Shown: piece after piece, positions 24,864 to 33,509 of the stretch | Layout: each line of letters starts with the position of its first letter | Position numbering within the stretch: the first letter of the stretch is position 1 | Assembly (NCBI RefSeq): GCF_030403505.1 | Contig: NZ_JAUEMJ010000009.1 | Span: forward strand, 62,001-126,000 | DNA length: 64,000 nucleotides | Direction: 5' to 3' | Source: Glycomyces tritici | Lineage (GTDB): Bacteria; Actinomycetota; Actinomycetes; Mycobacteriales; Micromonosporaceae | Translations under genes and position numbers: made by a program | Notes under the pieces: model-generated | Databases searched by the model: none | The model's input: only the letters and a program-made list of their open reading frames with translations | What the model was told of the DNA's origin: nothing

Positions 24864-25977
24864 CGGCGTCCCCTTCCGTTCGCGGACGCGGCACCCGCAT
24901 CTCGACCTCCGTCCCCGCGCCGGGCCCGGACACCACGGTCACGGTCCCGCCCAGTTCCCGGACGCGGCCCTCGATCGACTGCGCCACACCGAGGCGCCCT
25001 TCGGCGGCGGCCTCGGCCAGCCGGCCCGGCGCGATCCCGGGGCCGTCGTCGCGGACGCTCACCGTGACCGCCTCGCCGTCGTCCTCGACCAGCAGCCACA
25101 CCCGCGTCCCGTCCGGGCAGTGCTCCCGGACGTTGTCGACCGCGCTCGCCACGGCCGCCGCGACCTCCCGCGCGGTCGCCGCGGGCAGCCGCACCGGCGT
25201 CGCCGGGGCCGCCACGGTCACCGACTCGCCCGCGTGCCGCCCCACCAGCTCGCGCAGATCCCGCCGCCCGTCGAGCGGATGCTGGTACGCCGCAGAGGAG
25301 ATGAGCGCCCGCAGCGCCTCCTCCTGGCGCCCCGCCAGGCGCCCCAGCTCGGCCGCCTCGCCCCCGATCTCGTTGCCGCGCCGCTGCACCAGCGCCAGCA
25401 CCTGCAGCACCGAGTCGTGGATGTCCCGGGCCAGCCGCTCCCGCTCCTTCGCCGCCGCGGTCCGCTCGGTCGCCCGCCGCGTCCGCTCCTCGGCCTCCAC
25501 CCCGAGCCGCACCAGGTGCCCCACGGTGAACCCCGTCAGCACCAGCAGCGCGGCCTCGTTCACCGTGTTCTCGCCGATCCCGCCCCGGAACACCATCCCG
25601 AAGACCGCGATCACCCCGCCCGCCACGGCCCCGCTGCGCCGACCCCACGCGGCGCCCCACGCGAGCACCACACCGGCCAGCCACGGCCCCAACGAGATCG
25701 GCACCGGTCCGTCCGATACGGACAGCGCCCAGGCCGACACCGCGACCGCCAGCGCCGTCACCGCGAGGTCGGCGTAGACCACCAGCTCCTCGTACCCCTT
25801 GCGGGTGTACCGGTAGCTCACGACCGCGGTCCACCCGGCGAGCACGACCACCAGCAGTGCGGCTGCCACCGGCCGCACCAACGCTTCGAACGCGAAGGCG
25901 CCCAGCAGCACCGGATAGCCCAGAGCGGCGAACCGGAACACCGCGATCGCCCGCCGCAACTGCGTCTGCAAACCCAC
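24838..25977 (-). CDS. macS: MacS-like sensor histidine kinase
   Basis: The protein is 379 residues from a GTG at 25977 with GGGAG 9 nt upstream; a GTG at 26010 is also in frame. The N-terminal half holds five or six helices starting LRRAIAVFRFAALGYPVLLG, the DUF5931 sensor of MacS-type kinases. The dimerisation helix has ERERLARDIHDSVLQVLALV with the phospho-His in DIHDS. The ATPase domain carries SAVDNVREHC (N box) and VSVRDDGPGIAPGRL (G1). The sensor domain is membrane-embedded with short loops, so it probably detects an envelope signal. It is divergent from the Hsp70 fusion gene with about 100 nt between. Confidence 0.8.
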   Translation of the reverse strand: MGLQTQLRRAIAVFRFAALGYPVLLGAFAFEALVRPVAAALLVVVLAGWTAVVSYRYTRKGYEELVVYADLAVTALAVAVSAWALSVSDGPVPISLGPWLAGVVLAWGAAWGRRSGAVAGGVIAVFGMVFRGGIGENTVNEAALLVLTGFTVGHLVRLGVEAEERTRRATERTAAAKERERLARDIHDSVLQVLALVQRRGNEIGGEAAELGRLAGRQEEALRALISSAAYQHPLDGRRDLRELVGRHAGESVTVAAPATPVRLPAATAREVAAAVASAVDNVREHCPDGTRVWLLVEDDGEAVTVSVRDDGPGIAPGRLAEAAAEGRLGVAQSIEGRVRELGGTVTVVSGPGAGTEVEMRVPRPRTEGDADGDAHRGR

Positions 25978-26075
25978 CCGCGCATTCTCCCAGGCGCCCG
26001 TGAAGCACACGGGTCCCAGTGCGACGGGAGTTCCCTACACATCGGTCGGTGGACCGCGGTCACTAGAGTTGCGGC

Positions 26076-28601
26076 ATGTCCTTCTCCAGCCCCCGACCCG
26101 CCTCGATCAGCGTCGACTTCGGCACCTCGCACACCGTCGCCACGATCCGGCGCGCCGACGGCCGCGTCCACCAGCAGCTCTTCGACGGGTCCCCGCAACT
26201 GCCCTCCGCGGTGTTCATGAACGACGAGGGCGGACCGGTCGTCGGCGCCGACGCCGTCCACTCGGGACGCCGCAAGCCCGAACGGTACGAACCGAACCCC
26301 AAGCGGCGCATCGATGACGCCCAGATCCTCCTCGGTGAGACCGAGATCCCGGTGACCAGTGTCATCGCCGCGGTGCTCTCGCGGGTCGCCCGCGAATGCG
26401 AGCAGACCCTCGGCTCGCTGGGGCCGGTCACCGTCACCGTCCCGGCCGCGTGGGGCCCGACCCGCCGCCACGTCGTCGCCGACGCCGCCACCGCCGCCGG
26501 ACTCGGCGCGGTGGACCTCGTGGCCGAACCCGTCGCCGCCGCCTCCTACTTCGTCGAGACCATCGGCGCGAACGTGCCCCCCGGCAGCGGCGTCGTCGTC
26601 TACGACCTGGGCGGCGGCACGTTCGACGCCACGGTCCTGCGCCGCGCCACCACCGGCTTCGACGTGCTCGCCGTCGACGGCGCCGACGACCTCGGCGGCC
26701 TCGACTTCGACCAGGCCCTGGCCGAGCACGTCGCCAAGACCGTGCAGCCGGACGACGAGCGCTGGCAGCGCTTGACGAACCCGACCGAGCCGGCCGACCT
26801 GCGCCACCGCACCGCGTTCATAGACGAAGTGCGCCAGGCCAAGGAGCGGCTCTCCCGCAGCGCTTCGACCGAGCTGACGATCCCGCTGCTCGACGTGGAC
26901 GCCCACCTGACCCGGGAAGAACTGGAGCAGGTCTGCGCGCCGCTGGTCGAGCGCACGATCCGCGTCACCCAGGGCGTGATCCGCGAATCGGGGCTCGCCA
27001 AGGAGCAGGTCGCCGCGCTCTTCCTCGTCGGCGCCGCGAGCCGGATGCCGCTCGTGGCCACCCTGCTGCACCGCGAACTGGGCATCGCACCGTCCGCGAT
27101 CGAGCAGCCCGAACTCGCCGTCTCCGAAGGCGGGCTCCTCGCCCAGCACACCGTCAACACCCCCATCTCCGTCCCCAGCCCGGCCCTGCCGCCGCAGACC
27201 GCCGTCCCGGTTCCCCCGGCCCCGGCGCCGAGCCCGGTGAGCGCCCCGACCGGCCAGACGATGCGGCTACCGCACCCCTCGGCCCCGCCGATGACCTCGC
27301 AGCCGACCCCGCAGGCCGTGCCGGGAATGCCGCCCCTGCAGCTCACCCAGCCGCACATGGCCGCGCCCACGGGCCCGCCCGCAGGCCCGCCCACCGGCCA
27401 GTACCCCACCGGTCCCGTTGCGCCCCAGCAGGGCCCGTGGATCAAGTCGAAGCAGGGCATCGCCGTGCTCGTCTCGGCGGCCGCCGCCATCCTCCTCGTG
27501 ATCGGCGCGCTCGCGGCGATGCCGTACCTCACGAAGGACAAAGAGGACGACCCGACCAGCGCGAGCGACTCGCAGCAGCAGAGCGAGGAGGCCGGCGAAG
27601 CCGCCGACACCGAGGCCACCGAGGACGACACCGACGGCTCGGCCTCCACCGGCGACGACGACGGCCTCGTGCCGCTCGCCGACGCGGTCCAAGGCGACCT
27701 CACCGCGCGTATGGAATCCCAGCACGTCGGGGCGATCACGCAGATCGAAACCGCCCAGCTCGACGGCGCGAACGTCGTCCTCACCGGCGGCGAGGACGGC
27801 ATGGTCCGCATCTGGAACCCCGCGGACGGCAGCCTGATCGACGAGTACCGCGGCCACAACGGCGTCATCCAGAGCCTCGGCGTCGTCACCGAGACCAGCG
27901 GGCGCGTCGCGGTCTTCTCCAGCGACGGCAACACCGACGACACGTGGTACCTCGACGACCCCGCCACGTCCGTCGCCGACCGCGAATCCATGTACGACAC
28001 CATCTACTGGTACGGGCTGTGGGACGGCACCCCCGCCTACGCCACGGACTACCAGGTCAAGCAGTTGTTCACCGGCAACACGATCACCGACATCGACACC
28101 TACTACGGCGACGGGCTCGCGTTCACCGAAGTGGGCGGCACACTGCGCGCGGTCTGCCACTACGAGAACCGCGTCATCGTCACCGACCTCACCACCGGCG
28201 ATCCGGTCGTCGGCACGTTCGACCAGCTCCAGTACGACATCATGGCGCTGGCCGTCGGCCAGGCCGCCGGGAAGAGCCTCGGGGTCACCGTCACCGGTGA
28301 GGGCGTCATCCAGGCCTGGGACCTCGCCGCGGCCGAGCCGTTCGGCGCGCCCGCGCAGGAGCTGTACCAGACCGTGACCGGCCTGGGCCTGATCGAGATC
28401 GACGGGAAGGCGGCGGTCCTCGCCTCTGGCGACAAAGGCCTGAGCCTGTTCGACCTGGAGACCGGTACGGCGATCGGGGAGGGCTTCGCCTCCCACACCG
28501 GGGAGGAGGCGCTCACGGGCGCCGCGGTGACCGAGGTGGACGGCCGCCAGGTCGTCGTCACCGGCACCGCCATGGGCCAGGTCGAGGTCTGGGCCCTGTA
28601 G
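26076..28601 (+). CDS. Hsp70-type ATPase fused by a transmembrane helix to an extracellular WD40-like domain
   Basis: The product is 841 residues. Residues 5-375 form an Hsp70 nucleotide-binding domain: SVDFGTSHTVATI (phosphate 1), VVVYDLGGGTFDATVL (phosphate 2) and FLVGAASRMPLV near 325 (adenosine loop). A Pro-rich linker of about 85 residues leads to a transmembrane helix at about 462-484 (GIAVLVSAAAAILLVIGALA). An acidic Glu/Thr/Ser stalk follows, then a beta-propeller-like region from about 540 with GGEDGMVRIWNPADGSL. There is no Hsp70 substrate-binding domain. The ATPase would face the cytoplasm and the propeller the outside, like a receptor. A hairpin terminator ends the gene. Confidence 0.85.
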   Translation: MSFSSPRPASISVDFGTSHTVATIRRADGRVHQQLFDGSPQLPSAVFMNDEGGPVVGADAVHSGRRKPERYEPNPKRRIDDAQILLGETEIPVTSVIAAVLSRVARECEQTLGSLGPVTVTVPAAWGPTRRHVVADAATAAGLGAVDLVAEPVAAASYFVETIGANVPPGSGVVVYDLGGGTFDATVLRRATTGFDVLAVDGADDLGGLDFDQALAEHVAKTVQPDDERWQRLTNPTEPADLRHRTAFIDEVRQAKERLSRSASTELTIPLLDVDAHLTREELEQVCAPLVERTIRVTQGVIRESGLAKEQVAALFLVGAASRMPLVATLLHRELGIAPSAIEQPELAVSEGGLLAQHTVNTPISVPSPALPPQTAVPVPPAPAPSPVSAPTGQTMRLPHPSAPPMTSQPTPQAVPGMPPLQLTQPHMAAPTGPPAGPPTGQYPTGPVAPQQGPWIKSKQGIAVLVSAAAAILLVIGALAAMPYLTKDKEDDPTSASDSQQQSEEAGEAADTEATEDDTDGSASTGDDDGLVPLADAVQGDLTARMESQHVGAITQIETAQLDGANVVLTGGEDGMVRIWNPADGSLIDEYRGHNGVIQSLGVVTETSGRVAVFSSDGNTDDTWYLDDPATSVADRESMYDTIYWYGLWDGTPAYATDYQVKQLFTGNTITDIDTYYGDGLAFTEVGGTLRAVCHYENRVIVTDLTTGDPVVGTFDQLQYDIMALAVGQAAGKSLGVTVTGEGVIQAWDLAAAEPFGAPAQELYQTVTGLGLIEIDGKAAVLASGDKGLSLFDLETGTAIGEGFASHTGEEALTGAAVTEVDGRQVVVTGTAMGQVEVWAL

Positions 28602-28606
28602 CCGAA

Positions 28607-28635
28607 GCGGCGCGGGCCCGCAGGGCCCGCGCCGC
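28607..28635. terminator. Perfect 13-bp hairpin between convergent Hsp70-WD40 and DUF4349 genes
   Basis: GCGGCGCGGGCCC and its complement flank a GCA loop, starting 5 nt after the Hsp70-WD40 stop and 28 nt beyond the DUF4349 stop. It can act in both directions. Confidence 0.75.
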
Positions 28636-28662
28636 TCAACCGCTGTTCGCCGCGGCCGGCGA

Positions 28663-29592
28663 CTACTGCCGCGGGGGCGTGGCGGGCATCGGCGGCGCGG
28701 CCGGGAGCAGCGGGCCCGCGGTCGGCGCTTTCGCGTTGCGGCGCTTGCGCGCCAGACGGATCGGCACGATGACCGCGGCGGCCACGAGCGCCGCGACGGG
28801 CAGGAACGGCAGCAGCACGCCGATCACCACGGAGACGCCGACGAGCAGGTTCACCGCCCCCTTGAACCCCACGACGACCCCGTCCCAGAACGAGTCCGGT
28901 CCCGCGTAGCCCTCGGCCTCTTCCGCCTCGGCCGGGGTGATCACCGTGAAGTCGATGGTGGACATCGCGACCCGGTCCTGCAGGTCCTCCAGCTGCGACT
29001 CCAGGGACGCCAGCTCGCCTTCGCGCTGGGCCAGTTCGGCCTCGAGCTCGAGGATCGCCGTCACCGAGGCCGCCTCGGCCAGGAGACCGCGGACGCGTTC
29101 GACGCTGGCGCTCTTGGTGGCGATGTGCGCGGCGAGGTCGACGGTGGCCTCGGTGACGTCCTCGGTGGTCACCGACCGGTACCGCTCGCTCTCGGCGAGC
29201 GCGGCGAGCCCGTCCATGGCCTCCGTGAACTGCTCGGACGGCACGCGCAGCACCAGGTGGGCGCTGCTGTAGGCCGCCTCTTCGCCGGTCGCGCGGTCCC
29301 GCTCGTCGTCGGTGACGTATCCGCCGAAGGACTCGGCGAGGTCCCAGGCCTGCTCGGCGACACCGTCGGCGTCGGCGTCCTCGACTTCCAGCACCGCCTC
29401 GTAGATGACGGCGCGGTCGCCGGTGTCGACTTGGGGGTTCGCGGAGGCTTCGGGAGCCGCCTCGTCCTCGACGATGTCGGCGGCCTCCCCTTGGGCGGCC
29501 TCGGAGCCGCCTCCTTCGCTCGCATTGGAGCAGCCGAACAGGAGCAGTGAGGCCGCGGCGAGCACGGCGGCGGATCTGAGGGGTCGCATCAT
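28663..29592 (-). CDS. DUF4349 lipoprotein with C-terminal membrane anchor
   Basis: The protein is 309 residues. MMRPLRSAAVLAAASLLLFGC is a lipoprotein signal with Cys21. The mature region holds the DUF4349 pattern: a beta-rich first part (AVIYEAVLEVEDADA, ESFGGYVTDDERD, LVLRVPSEQFTEAMDGLAAL), a coiled coil (ELEAELAQREGELASLESQLEDLQDRV), and STIDFTVITP. A hydrophobic hairpin (VVIGVLLPFLPVAALVAAAVIVP) precedes a basic Pro-rich tail. DUF4349 proteins are envelope proteins of unknown role. MM at 29590-29592 is the first start compatible with the signal; in-frame sequence farther upstream is not coding-like. Confidence 0.8.
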   Translation of the reverse strand: MMRPLRSAAVLAAASLLLFGCSNASEGGGSEAAQGEAADIVEDEAAPEASANPQVDTGDRAVIYEAVLEVEDADADGVAEQAWDLAESFGGYVTDDERDRATGEEAAYSSAHLVLRVPSEQFTEAMDGLAALAESERYRSVTTEDVTEATVDLAAHIATKSASVERVRGLLAEAASVTAILELEAELAQREGELASLESQLEDLQDRVAMSTIDFTVITPAEAEEAEGYAGPDSFWDGVVVGFKGAVNLLVGVSVVIGVLLPFLPVAALVAAAVIVPIRLARKRRNAKAPTAGPLLPAAPPMPATPPRQ

Positions 29593-29940
29593 CTGCCTCG
29601 CAAGGGGTGTCGAAAGGGGCGGGGCGGCCAAGGACCGCCGGTGTGTCCAATGGTGGTCCCTCCGCGTCACGAATCGACTACAGGAGTCTCTCGATAGAGG
29701 AGCGTCGCCATAGGCACATGTTCGACGCCTGAAAAGGCCGAGGCGTTCCCACCCGTTCGAGGGCCGAAGCCTGATGCGTCCCTCCCGAGCGCGAAGCCGC
29801 GGCCCCGAACCGGGACGGGCGATGCGGTCTGCTGCAATATACTTGCAATAGAGGCGCCAGTGTGTGACATGTGATATGCCACCACCGCTGGCAGGGACCG
29901 AGCCCAAGAGGGAGACCGATTGGCAGGCAAGGAGCGACCG
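29593..29940. other. Intergenic region (348 nt) between divergent DUF4349 and def genes
   Basis: No gene is supported. It holds both promoters, an unusual AT-rich patch with the direct repeat TGCAATA-TACT-TGCAATA (29833-29850), and one dispersed palindromic repeat (29856-29892) just upstream of the deformylase gene. Confidence 0.5.
29856..29892. repeat. Dispersed palindromic repeat copy upstream of def
   Basis: Outer arms GCCAG/CTGGC enclose TGTGTGACATGTGATATGCC, the best match to the family core. Confidence 0.75.
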
Positions 29941-30471
29941 GTGACCGACCACCGACCAGGCGACCGCGGCAAGACGCACCCGATCACGCGGTACGGCGAG
30001 GCCGTGCTGCACCGCGCCTGCAAACCGGTCGAGGCCTTCGACGATGCGCTGGCGCAGCTGATCGAGGACATGTTCGCGAGCATGTACGCGGCCAACGGGG
30101 TCGGCCTGGCGGCCAACCAGATCGGCGTCGACGCGAGGGTCTTCGTGCTCGACTGCGAGGACGCCGACGGCCGGCGCCACGTGGCCGCGGTGGTCAACCC
30201 GGTGCTGCACCTGCCGCCCGCGCCGCGCGAGCTCATGGTCGACGACGAGGGCTGCCTCTCGGTGCCCGGCGCGTTCGAGGACACGCCCCGGTCCACCACC
30301 GCCGTCGTCGAGGGCTTCGACGCCGAAGGCGAGCCCGTGCGCATCGAGGGCACCGGGACGCTCGCCCGCTGCCTCCAGCACGAGTACGACCACCTCGAAG
30401 GCACCGTCTACGTCGACCGGCTCCCGAAGAAGGCCCGCAACCGGGCCCTCGCCGAAGCCGGCCTCCGCTAG
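29941..30471 (+). CDS. def: Peptide deformylase
   Basis: The product is 176 residues from a GTG at 29941, which has AAGGAG 6 nt upstream; a TTG at 29920 with AGAGGGA is an in-frame alternative adding 7 residues. All three deformylase motifs are intact: GVGLAANQIG (motif 1), EGCLSVP (motif 2, metal-ligand Cys) and QHEYDHLEG (motif 3, HExxH). The enzyme removes the formyl group from new proteins. There is no fmt or other translation gene nearby, so this may be an extra copy, as seen in many actinomycetes. Its stop overlaps the stop of the convergent membrane gene. Confidence 0.93.
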   Translation: MTDHRPGDRGKTHPITRYGEAVLHRACKPVEAFDDALAQLIEDMFASMYAANGVGLAANQIGVDARVFVLDCEDADGRRHVAAVVNPVLHLPPAPRELMVDDEGCLSVPGAFEDTPRSTTAVVEGFDAEGEPVRIEGTGTLARCLQHEYDHLEGTVYVDRLPKKARNRALAEAGLR

Positions 30472-30908
30472 GCCCCGGGCCGGAACCAGCGGACCGCGGC
30501 GGGCGTGAGAAGGCACGCGACGATCGCGGTCGGTAGCGCCACGAAGGCCAGCGCCCAGGCCCCGGCCATGCTCATGTCCCCGTTCTCCCTGAAGAACGGG
30601 TCGGCGGCGGCCAGCAGCAGGTAGCCGCCGAAGACCAGAACGCTCGCCGTGCAGACCGCCAGCACCGCCCAGCGGGCGGCCCAGCGCCGCCGGCCGACGT
30701 GGACCGCCAGGACCGGCAGGGCGGCGGCCAGCAGGTTGCACACCGCGGCGCCGGCGAGCAGGTCGAGTGCGAACGCGGTGCCCGCCGGCGGGACCACCGA
30801 GAGGTAGAGGTAAGGCGCGAATGAGCCGAGTCCGGCTGCGAACAGCACCCAGAGGAGCGTCTGCGCGGCGGTCACGGCCTCAGGTTTGACTGCGGGGGTC
30901 TCGGTCAC
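30468..30908 (-). CDS. Small four-helix membrane protein, function unknown
   Basis: I do not recognise the family. The protein is 146 residues, starting at a GTG (30908) with GAGGAAG 5 nt upstream. Four hydrophobic segments are clear: TLLWVLFAAGLGSFAPYLYL, DLLAGAAVCNLLAAALPVLAVHV, AVLAVCTASVLVFGGYLLLA and WALAFVALPTAIVACLLTP. Its stop codon overlaps the def stop by 2 nt, so the two convergent genes share their ends and could interfere by antisense transcription. Confidence 0.65.
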   Translation of the reverse strand: MTETPAVKPEAVTAAQTLLWVLFAAGLGSFAPYLYLSVVPPAGTAFALDLLAGAAVCNLLAAALPVLAVHVGRRRWAARWAVLAVCTASVLVFGGYLLLAAADPFFRENGDMSMAGAWALAFVALPTAIVACLLTPAAVRWFRPGA

Positions 30909-31001
30909 GGGTCTTCCTCGGCACGGGGCGGCGGACCGGCCCACGATAAGGCGGACGCGCCACGGGCCCGATCGTCGGACCGCTCTGGCATCATCGGCGC
31001 G

Positions 31002-31619
31002 ATGGACTACCGAGAGCTGAAACAGGAACTGCGCCAGGCGTACGACGCCGAAGCCGATGCCCGCGAGGGCATGGACGACCGCCCTTGGAAGGCGCAGGAG
31101 CGCAGCCGGTTCGCCGCCCGCCTCCGGGAGGCGGGGGCGTCGCGCCTGCTGGAGATCGGCGCGGGCCACGGGATCAGCGGCAGGTTCTTCGCCGACGATG
31201 GCTTCGCGGTCACCTGCGTCGACCTCTCTCCCGAACTCGTCGCGCGCTGCAGGGACAAGGGCCTGGACGCGGCGGTGATGGACTTCGCCGACCTGGCGTT
31301 CGAGGACGCCTCCTTCGACGCCGTGTTCGGCATGAACTGCCTCCTCCACGTGCCGAAGACCGAACTGCCCGGGGTGCTCGCCGAAGTGCGCCGCGTCCTG
31401 GCCCCCGGCGGCTGGTTCTACTGGGGGCAGTACGGCGGGCAGGACTACGAGGGCGTCTGGGAGACCGACTCCTACGAGCCGAAGCGGTTCTTCTCCTTCT
31501 TCACCGCCGACCGCATCGAAGCCGTTGCGGCCGAGCACTTCGACCTGGTCGAGGCGCACCATGTCGCGCTGGAATCGAACATCGACCAGTACCAGGGGCT
31601 GATCCTTCGCAAGCCCTGA
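31002..31619 (+). CDS. Class I SAM-dependent methyltransferase
   Basis: The protein is 205 residues. Motif I is RLLEIGAGHGISGRFFADDG, the acidic end of strand 2 is VTCVDLSPEL, and motif IV is the FGMNCLLHVPKTELPGVL stretch, all typical of Methyltransf_11. GGWFYWGQYGGQDYEGVWETD precedes a substrate region with EPKRFFSFFTADRIEAV. The substrate is not predictable. It is followed by a 10-bp hairpin and read alone. Confidence 0.85.
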   Translation: MDYRELKQELRQAYDAEADAREGMDDRPWKAQERSRFAARLREAGASRLLEIGAGHGISGRFFADDGFAVTCVDLSPELVARCRDKGLDAAVMDFADLAFEDASFDAVFGMNCLLHVPKTELPGVLAEVRRVLAPGGWFYWGQYGGQDYEGVWETDSYEPKRFFSFFTADRIEAVAAEHFDLVEAHHVALESNIDQYQGLILRKP

Positions 31620-31639
31620 GACCGCGAGATACGTTTGAT

Positions 31640-31670
31640 GCAGGGCGTTGGGGCTGGGCAAACGCCCTGC
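31640..31670 (+). terminator. Hairpin terminator after the methyltransferase gene
   Basis: GCAGGGCGTT and its perfect complement enclose an 11-nt loop, 20 nt after the stop codon. Confidence 0.6.
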
Positions 31671-31725
31671 CCCGCTCTATCCTCGCCTCAGGCCGCCATG
31701 CGCGCGCGGAACGGGGGACACGCCA

Positions 31726-32262
31726 TTGTCTGCTGAGCAGCAACAGATCGCCGAACTCATCGCGACCGGCAACGACGGACGCATGTACGCCACCGAACCG
31801 GACCGGCTGCGCCGCCTCGTGCGGTACGAACTCGCCCGCGAGGAGCGCCTCTCTCAGCCGGAGCTGCGGCAGGCCGGCGTCGGGCTCATCGCGCTGGGGG
31901 AGTACGCGGACGCGCAGCGGGTCCTCGCCGCGGCCGTGGAACGCGCCGCCACCCCGCGCCAGCGGGTCGCGGCCCTGGTCAACCTCGGCGACGCTCACCG
32001 CTACCCCGGCGACCTCGCCGCCGCCGAGCCGCTCTACGAGCAGGCCATCGAGATCGCGCGCGCCGAGAGCCCCCACACGCTCCACTTCGCGTTGCAGCAC
32101 TACGGCAAGCACCTCATCGACGCGCGCCGCCCGCACCTCGCCGTGGAGGTGCTCACCGAGGTGCTCGCCATGCGCCGGCAGATCGGCGATCCGGCCCTGG
32201 TCACCTCGACACTGGAGGCGCTGAGCGCCGCCCGCGCGGCAGTCGGCCAGCGTACGATCTGA
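31726..32262 (+). CDS. Tetratricopeptide repeat protein
   Basis: The product is 178 residues from a TTG at 31726 with GGGGGA 7 nt upstream. Helical pairs fit TPRs: QAGVGLIALGEYADAQRVLA (about 55), VAALVNLGDAHRYPGDLAAAEPLYEQAIEIA (about 85-115) and a third pair DARRPHLAVEVLTEVLAMR. It resembles small TPR proteins of actinomycetes with no enzyme domain. The NUDIX gene begins 30 nt after its stop, so the two are probably co-transcribed. Confidence 0.75.
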   Translation: MSAEQQQIAELIATGNDGRMYATEPDRLRRLVRYELAREERLSQPELRQAGVGLIALGEYADAQRVLAAAVERAATPRQRVAALVNLGDAHRYPGDLAAAEPLYEQAIEIARAESPHTLHFALQHYGKHLIDARRPHLAVEVLTEVLAMRRQIGDPALVTSTLEALSAARAAVGQRTI

Positions 32263-32292
32263 CACTCCCGTGAAGCCGAGCATAGGAGCGCC

Positions 32293-33462
32293 ATGACGAC
32301 GAACCCGACCGCCGACTCCGAGCCCGAACGCAGCGAGGCGATCGGCCTCGCCCGCATCGCCGACATGATCCGCGCCGAAGCCGCGAACGGCCTGTACTGG
32401 GGCTGCGAACCCGAGGAGGAGGTCCGGCTCCGGGCACTGCGCGACCACGCCGCGGCGCTCCTCGCCGAGGTCGACCACCGCCCGTACGAGGAGATCCGGG
32501 AGATCTTCGCAGCCGACGGCAAGCTGCGGACCCCCATCCCGGGCACCGAGTTCCGCATCGACTGCGGCGACGGCACACGCCTCGTCCACCGCCGGCGATT
32601 CCGCTCCGACACCCTCGCGCAGCGCCTTGAGACGACCGCCGCCGCCCTCGGCGCCGACGTCCCCGCCGAACCGGTCGCCATCGCCGACACCGACCTCGGG
32701 GACCTCCCGTGCCCGCACACGTACCTGCTCGTCTACGAGTTCACGACCGGCCTCGACGCGGACGCGGCCGAGAAGCTCCTGGAGCCGGCCGACCCGGACC
32801 TCGACGGCGACCTGCCGACCTTCGCCCCGGCCGAAAGCGCGGTGGTGCGCGAACGCGGCCCGCTGCGCGTCTCCCCGGCCGCCAAAGCGATCCTCGCCGA
32901 GATCGCCGACATCGCGATGGCCTCCCTCGCCACCGCGACCAGCCCGTACTCGGTCGAACGCCACCACCGCGTCGCCGCGCACTGCGCGCGCACCGTCGAA
33001 GCGGACCTGACCTACCCCCGCATCGACTGCGGCGACCTCGCCGCCTTCATGGTCTCGACCGGGGCGGACGCGGCGGTCTTCGACGACGAGGGCCGCCTCC
33101 TCGTCATCAAGCGCACCGACACCGGGCAGTGGGCCGTGCCCGGCGGCGGCGCCGAGGTCGGCGAACCGGTCGCCCTGGCCGCGATCCGCGAAGCATTTGA
33201 GGAGACCGGACTCGAAGTCGCGCTGACCGGCCTGTCCTGGGCGTTCGACAAGCGGGACACGAACCTCGGCGACAGCCGCATGCCGATGATCATGAGCTTC
33301 ACCGCCGCCCGGACCCGGCCAGGCCAGGCGATCCGGCTCGCCCCGCTCGAAGCGTCCGACCACCGCTGGATGACCGAGGCCGAAGCGGCCGAAGCGGACC
33401 TGTTCAAGGGCCACGAGCTCCGCATCCCCGTCGCCTTCGCACACGACAAGACCGAACAGTAG
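32293..33462 (+). CDS. NUDIX hydrolase with a duplicated N-terminal helical domain
   Basis: The protein is 389 residues, about twice the usual NUDIX length. The catalytic domain is at residues 245-385; its Nudix box spans GGAEVGEPVALAAIREAFEE plus TGL and is complete. Before it lies ILAEIADIAMASLATATSPY, matching the Nudix_N_2 helices that bind the nucleoside part. A second segment with the same pattern is at the N-terminus (LARIADMIRAEAANGLYWG). The part between (about 60-190) has no Nudix box. These enzymes hydrolyse nucleoside-diphosphate-linked compounds. It ends next to a 32-bp palindrome. Confidence 0.8.
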   Translation: MTTNPTADSEPERSEAIGLARIADMIRAEAANGLYWGCEPEEEVRLRALRDHAAALLAEVDHRPYEEIREIFAADGKLRTPIPGTEFRIDCGDGTRLVHRRRFRSDTLAQRLETTAAALGADVPAEPVAIADTDLGDLPCPHTYLLVYEFTTGLDADAAEKLLEPADPDLDGDLPTFAPAESAVVRERGPLRVSPAAKAILAEIADIAMASLATATSPYSVERHHRVAAHCARTVEADLTYPRIDCGDLAAFMVSTGADAAVFDDEGRLLVIKRTDTGQWAVPGGGAEVGEPVALAAIREAFEETGLEVALTGLSWAFDKRDTNLGDSRMPMIMSFTAARTRPGQAIRLAPLEASDHRWMTEAEAAEADLFKGHELRIPVAFAHDKTEQ

Positions 33463-33470
33463 ACGCGGGC

Positions 33471-33502
33471 GGGGCCCGGAAGCCGATCGGCTTCCGGGCC
33501 CC
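33471..33502. repeat. 32-bp perfect palindrome running into an 11-C tract
   Basis: Sixteen-base arms starting GGGGCCCGGAAGCCGA are complementary with no loop. The last four C of the palindrome belong to a run of eleven C (33499-33509). It could be a terminator for the NUDIX gene, but such a structure is also a common place for sequencing or assembly loss. Confidence 0.6.
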
Positions 33503-33509
33503 CCCCCCC

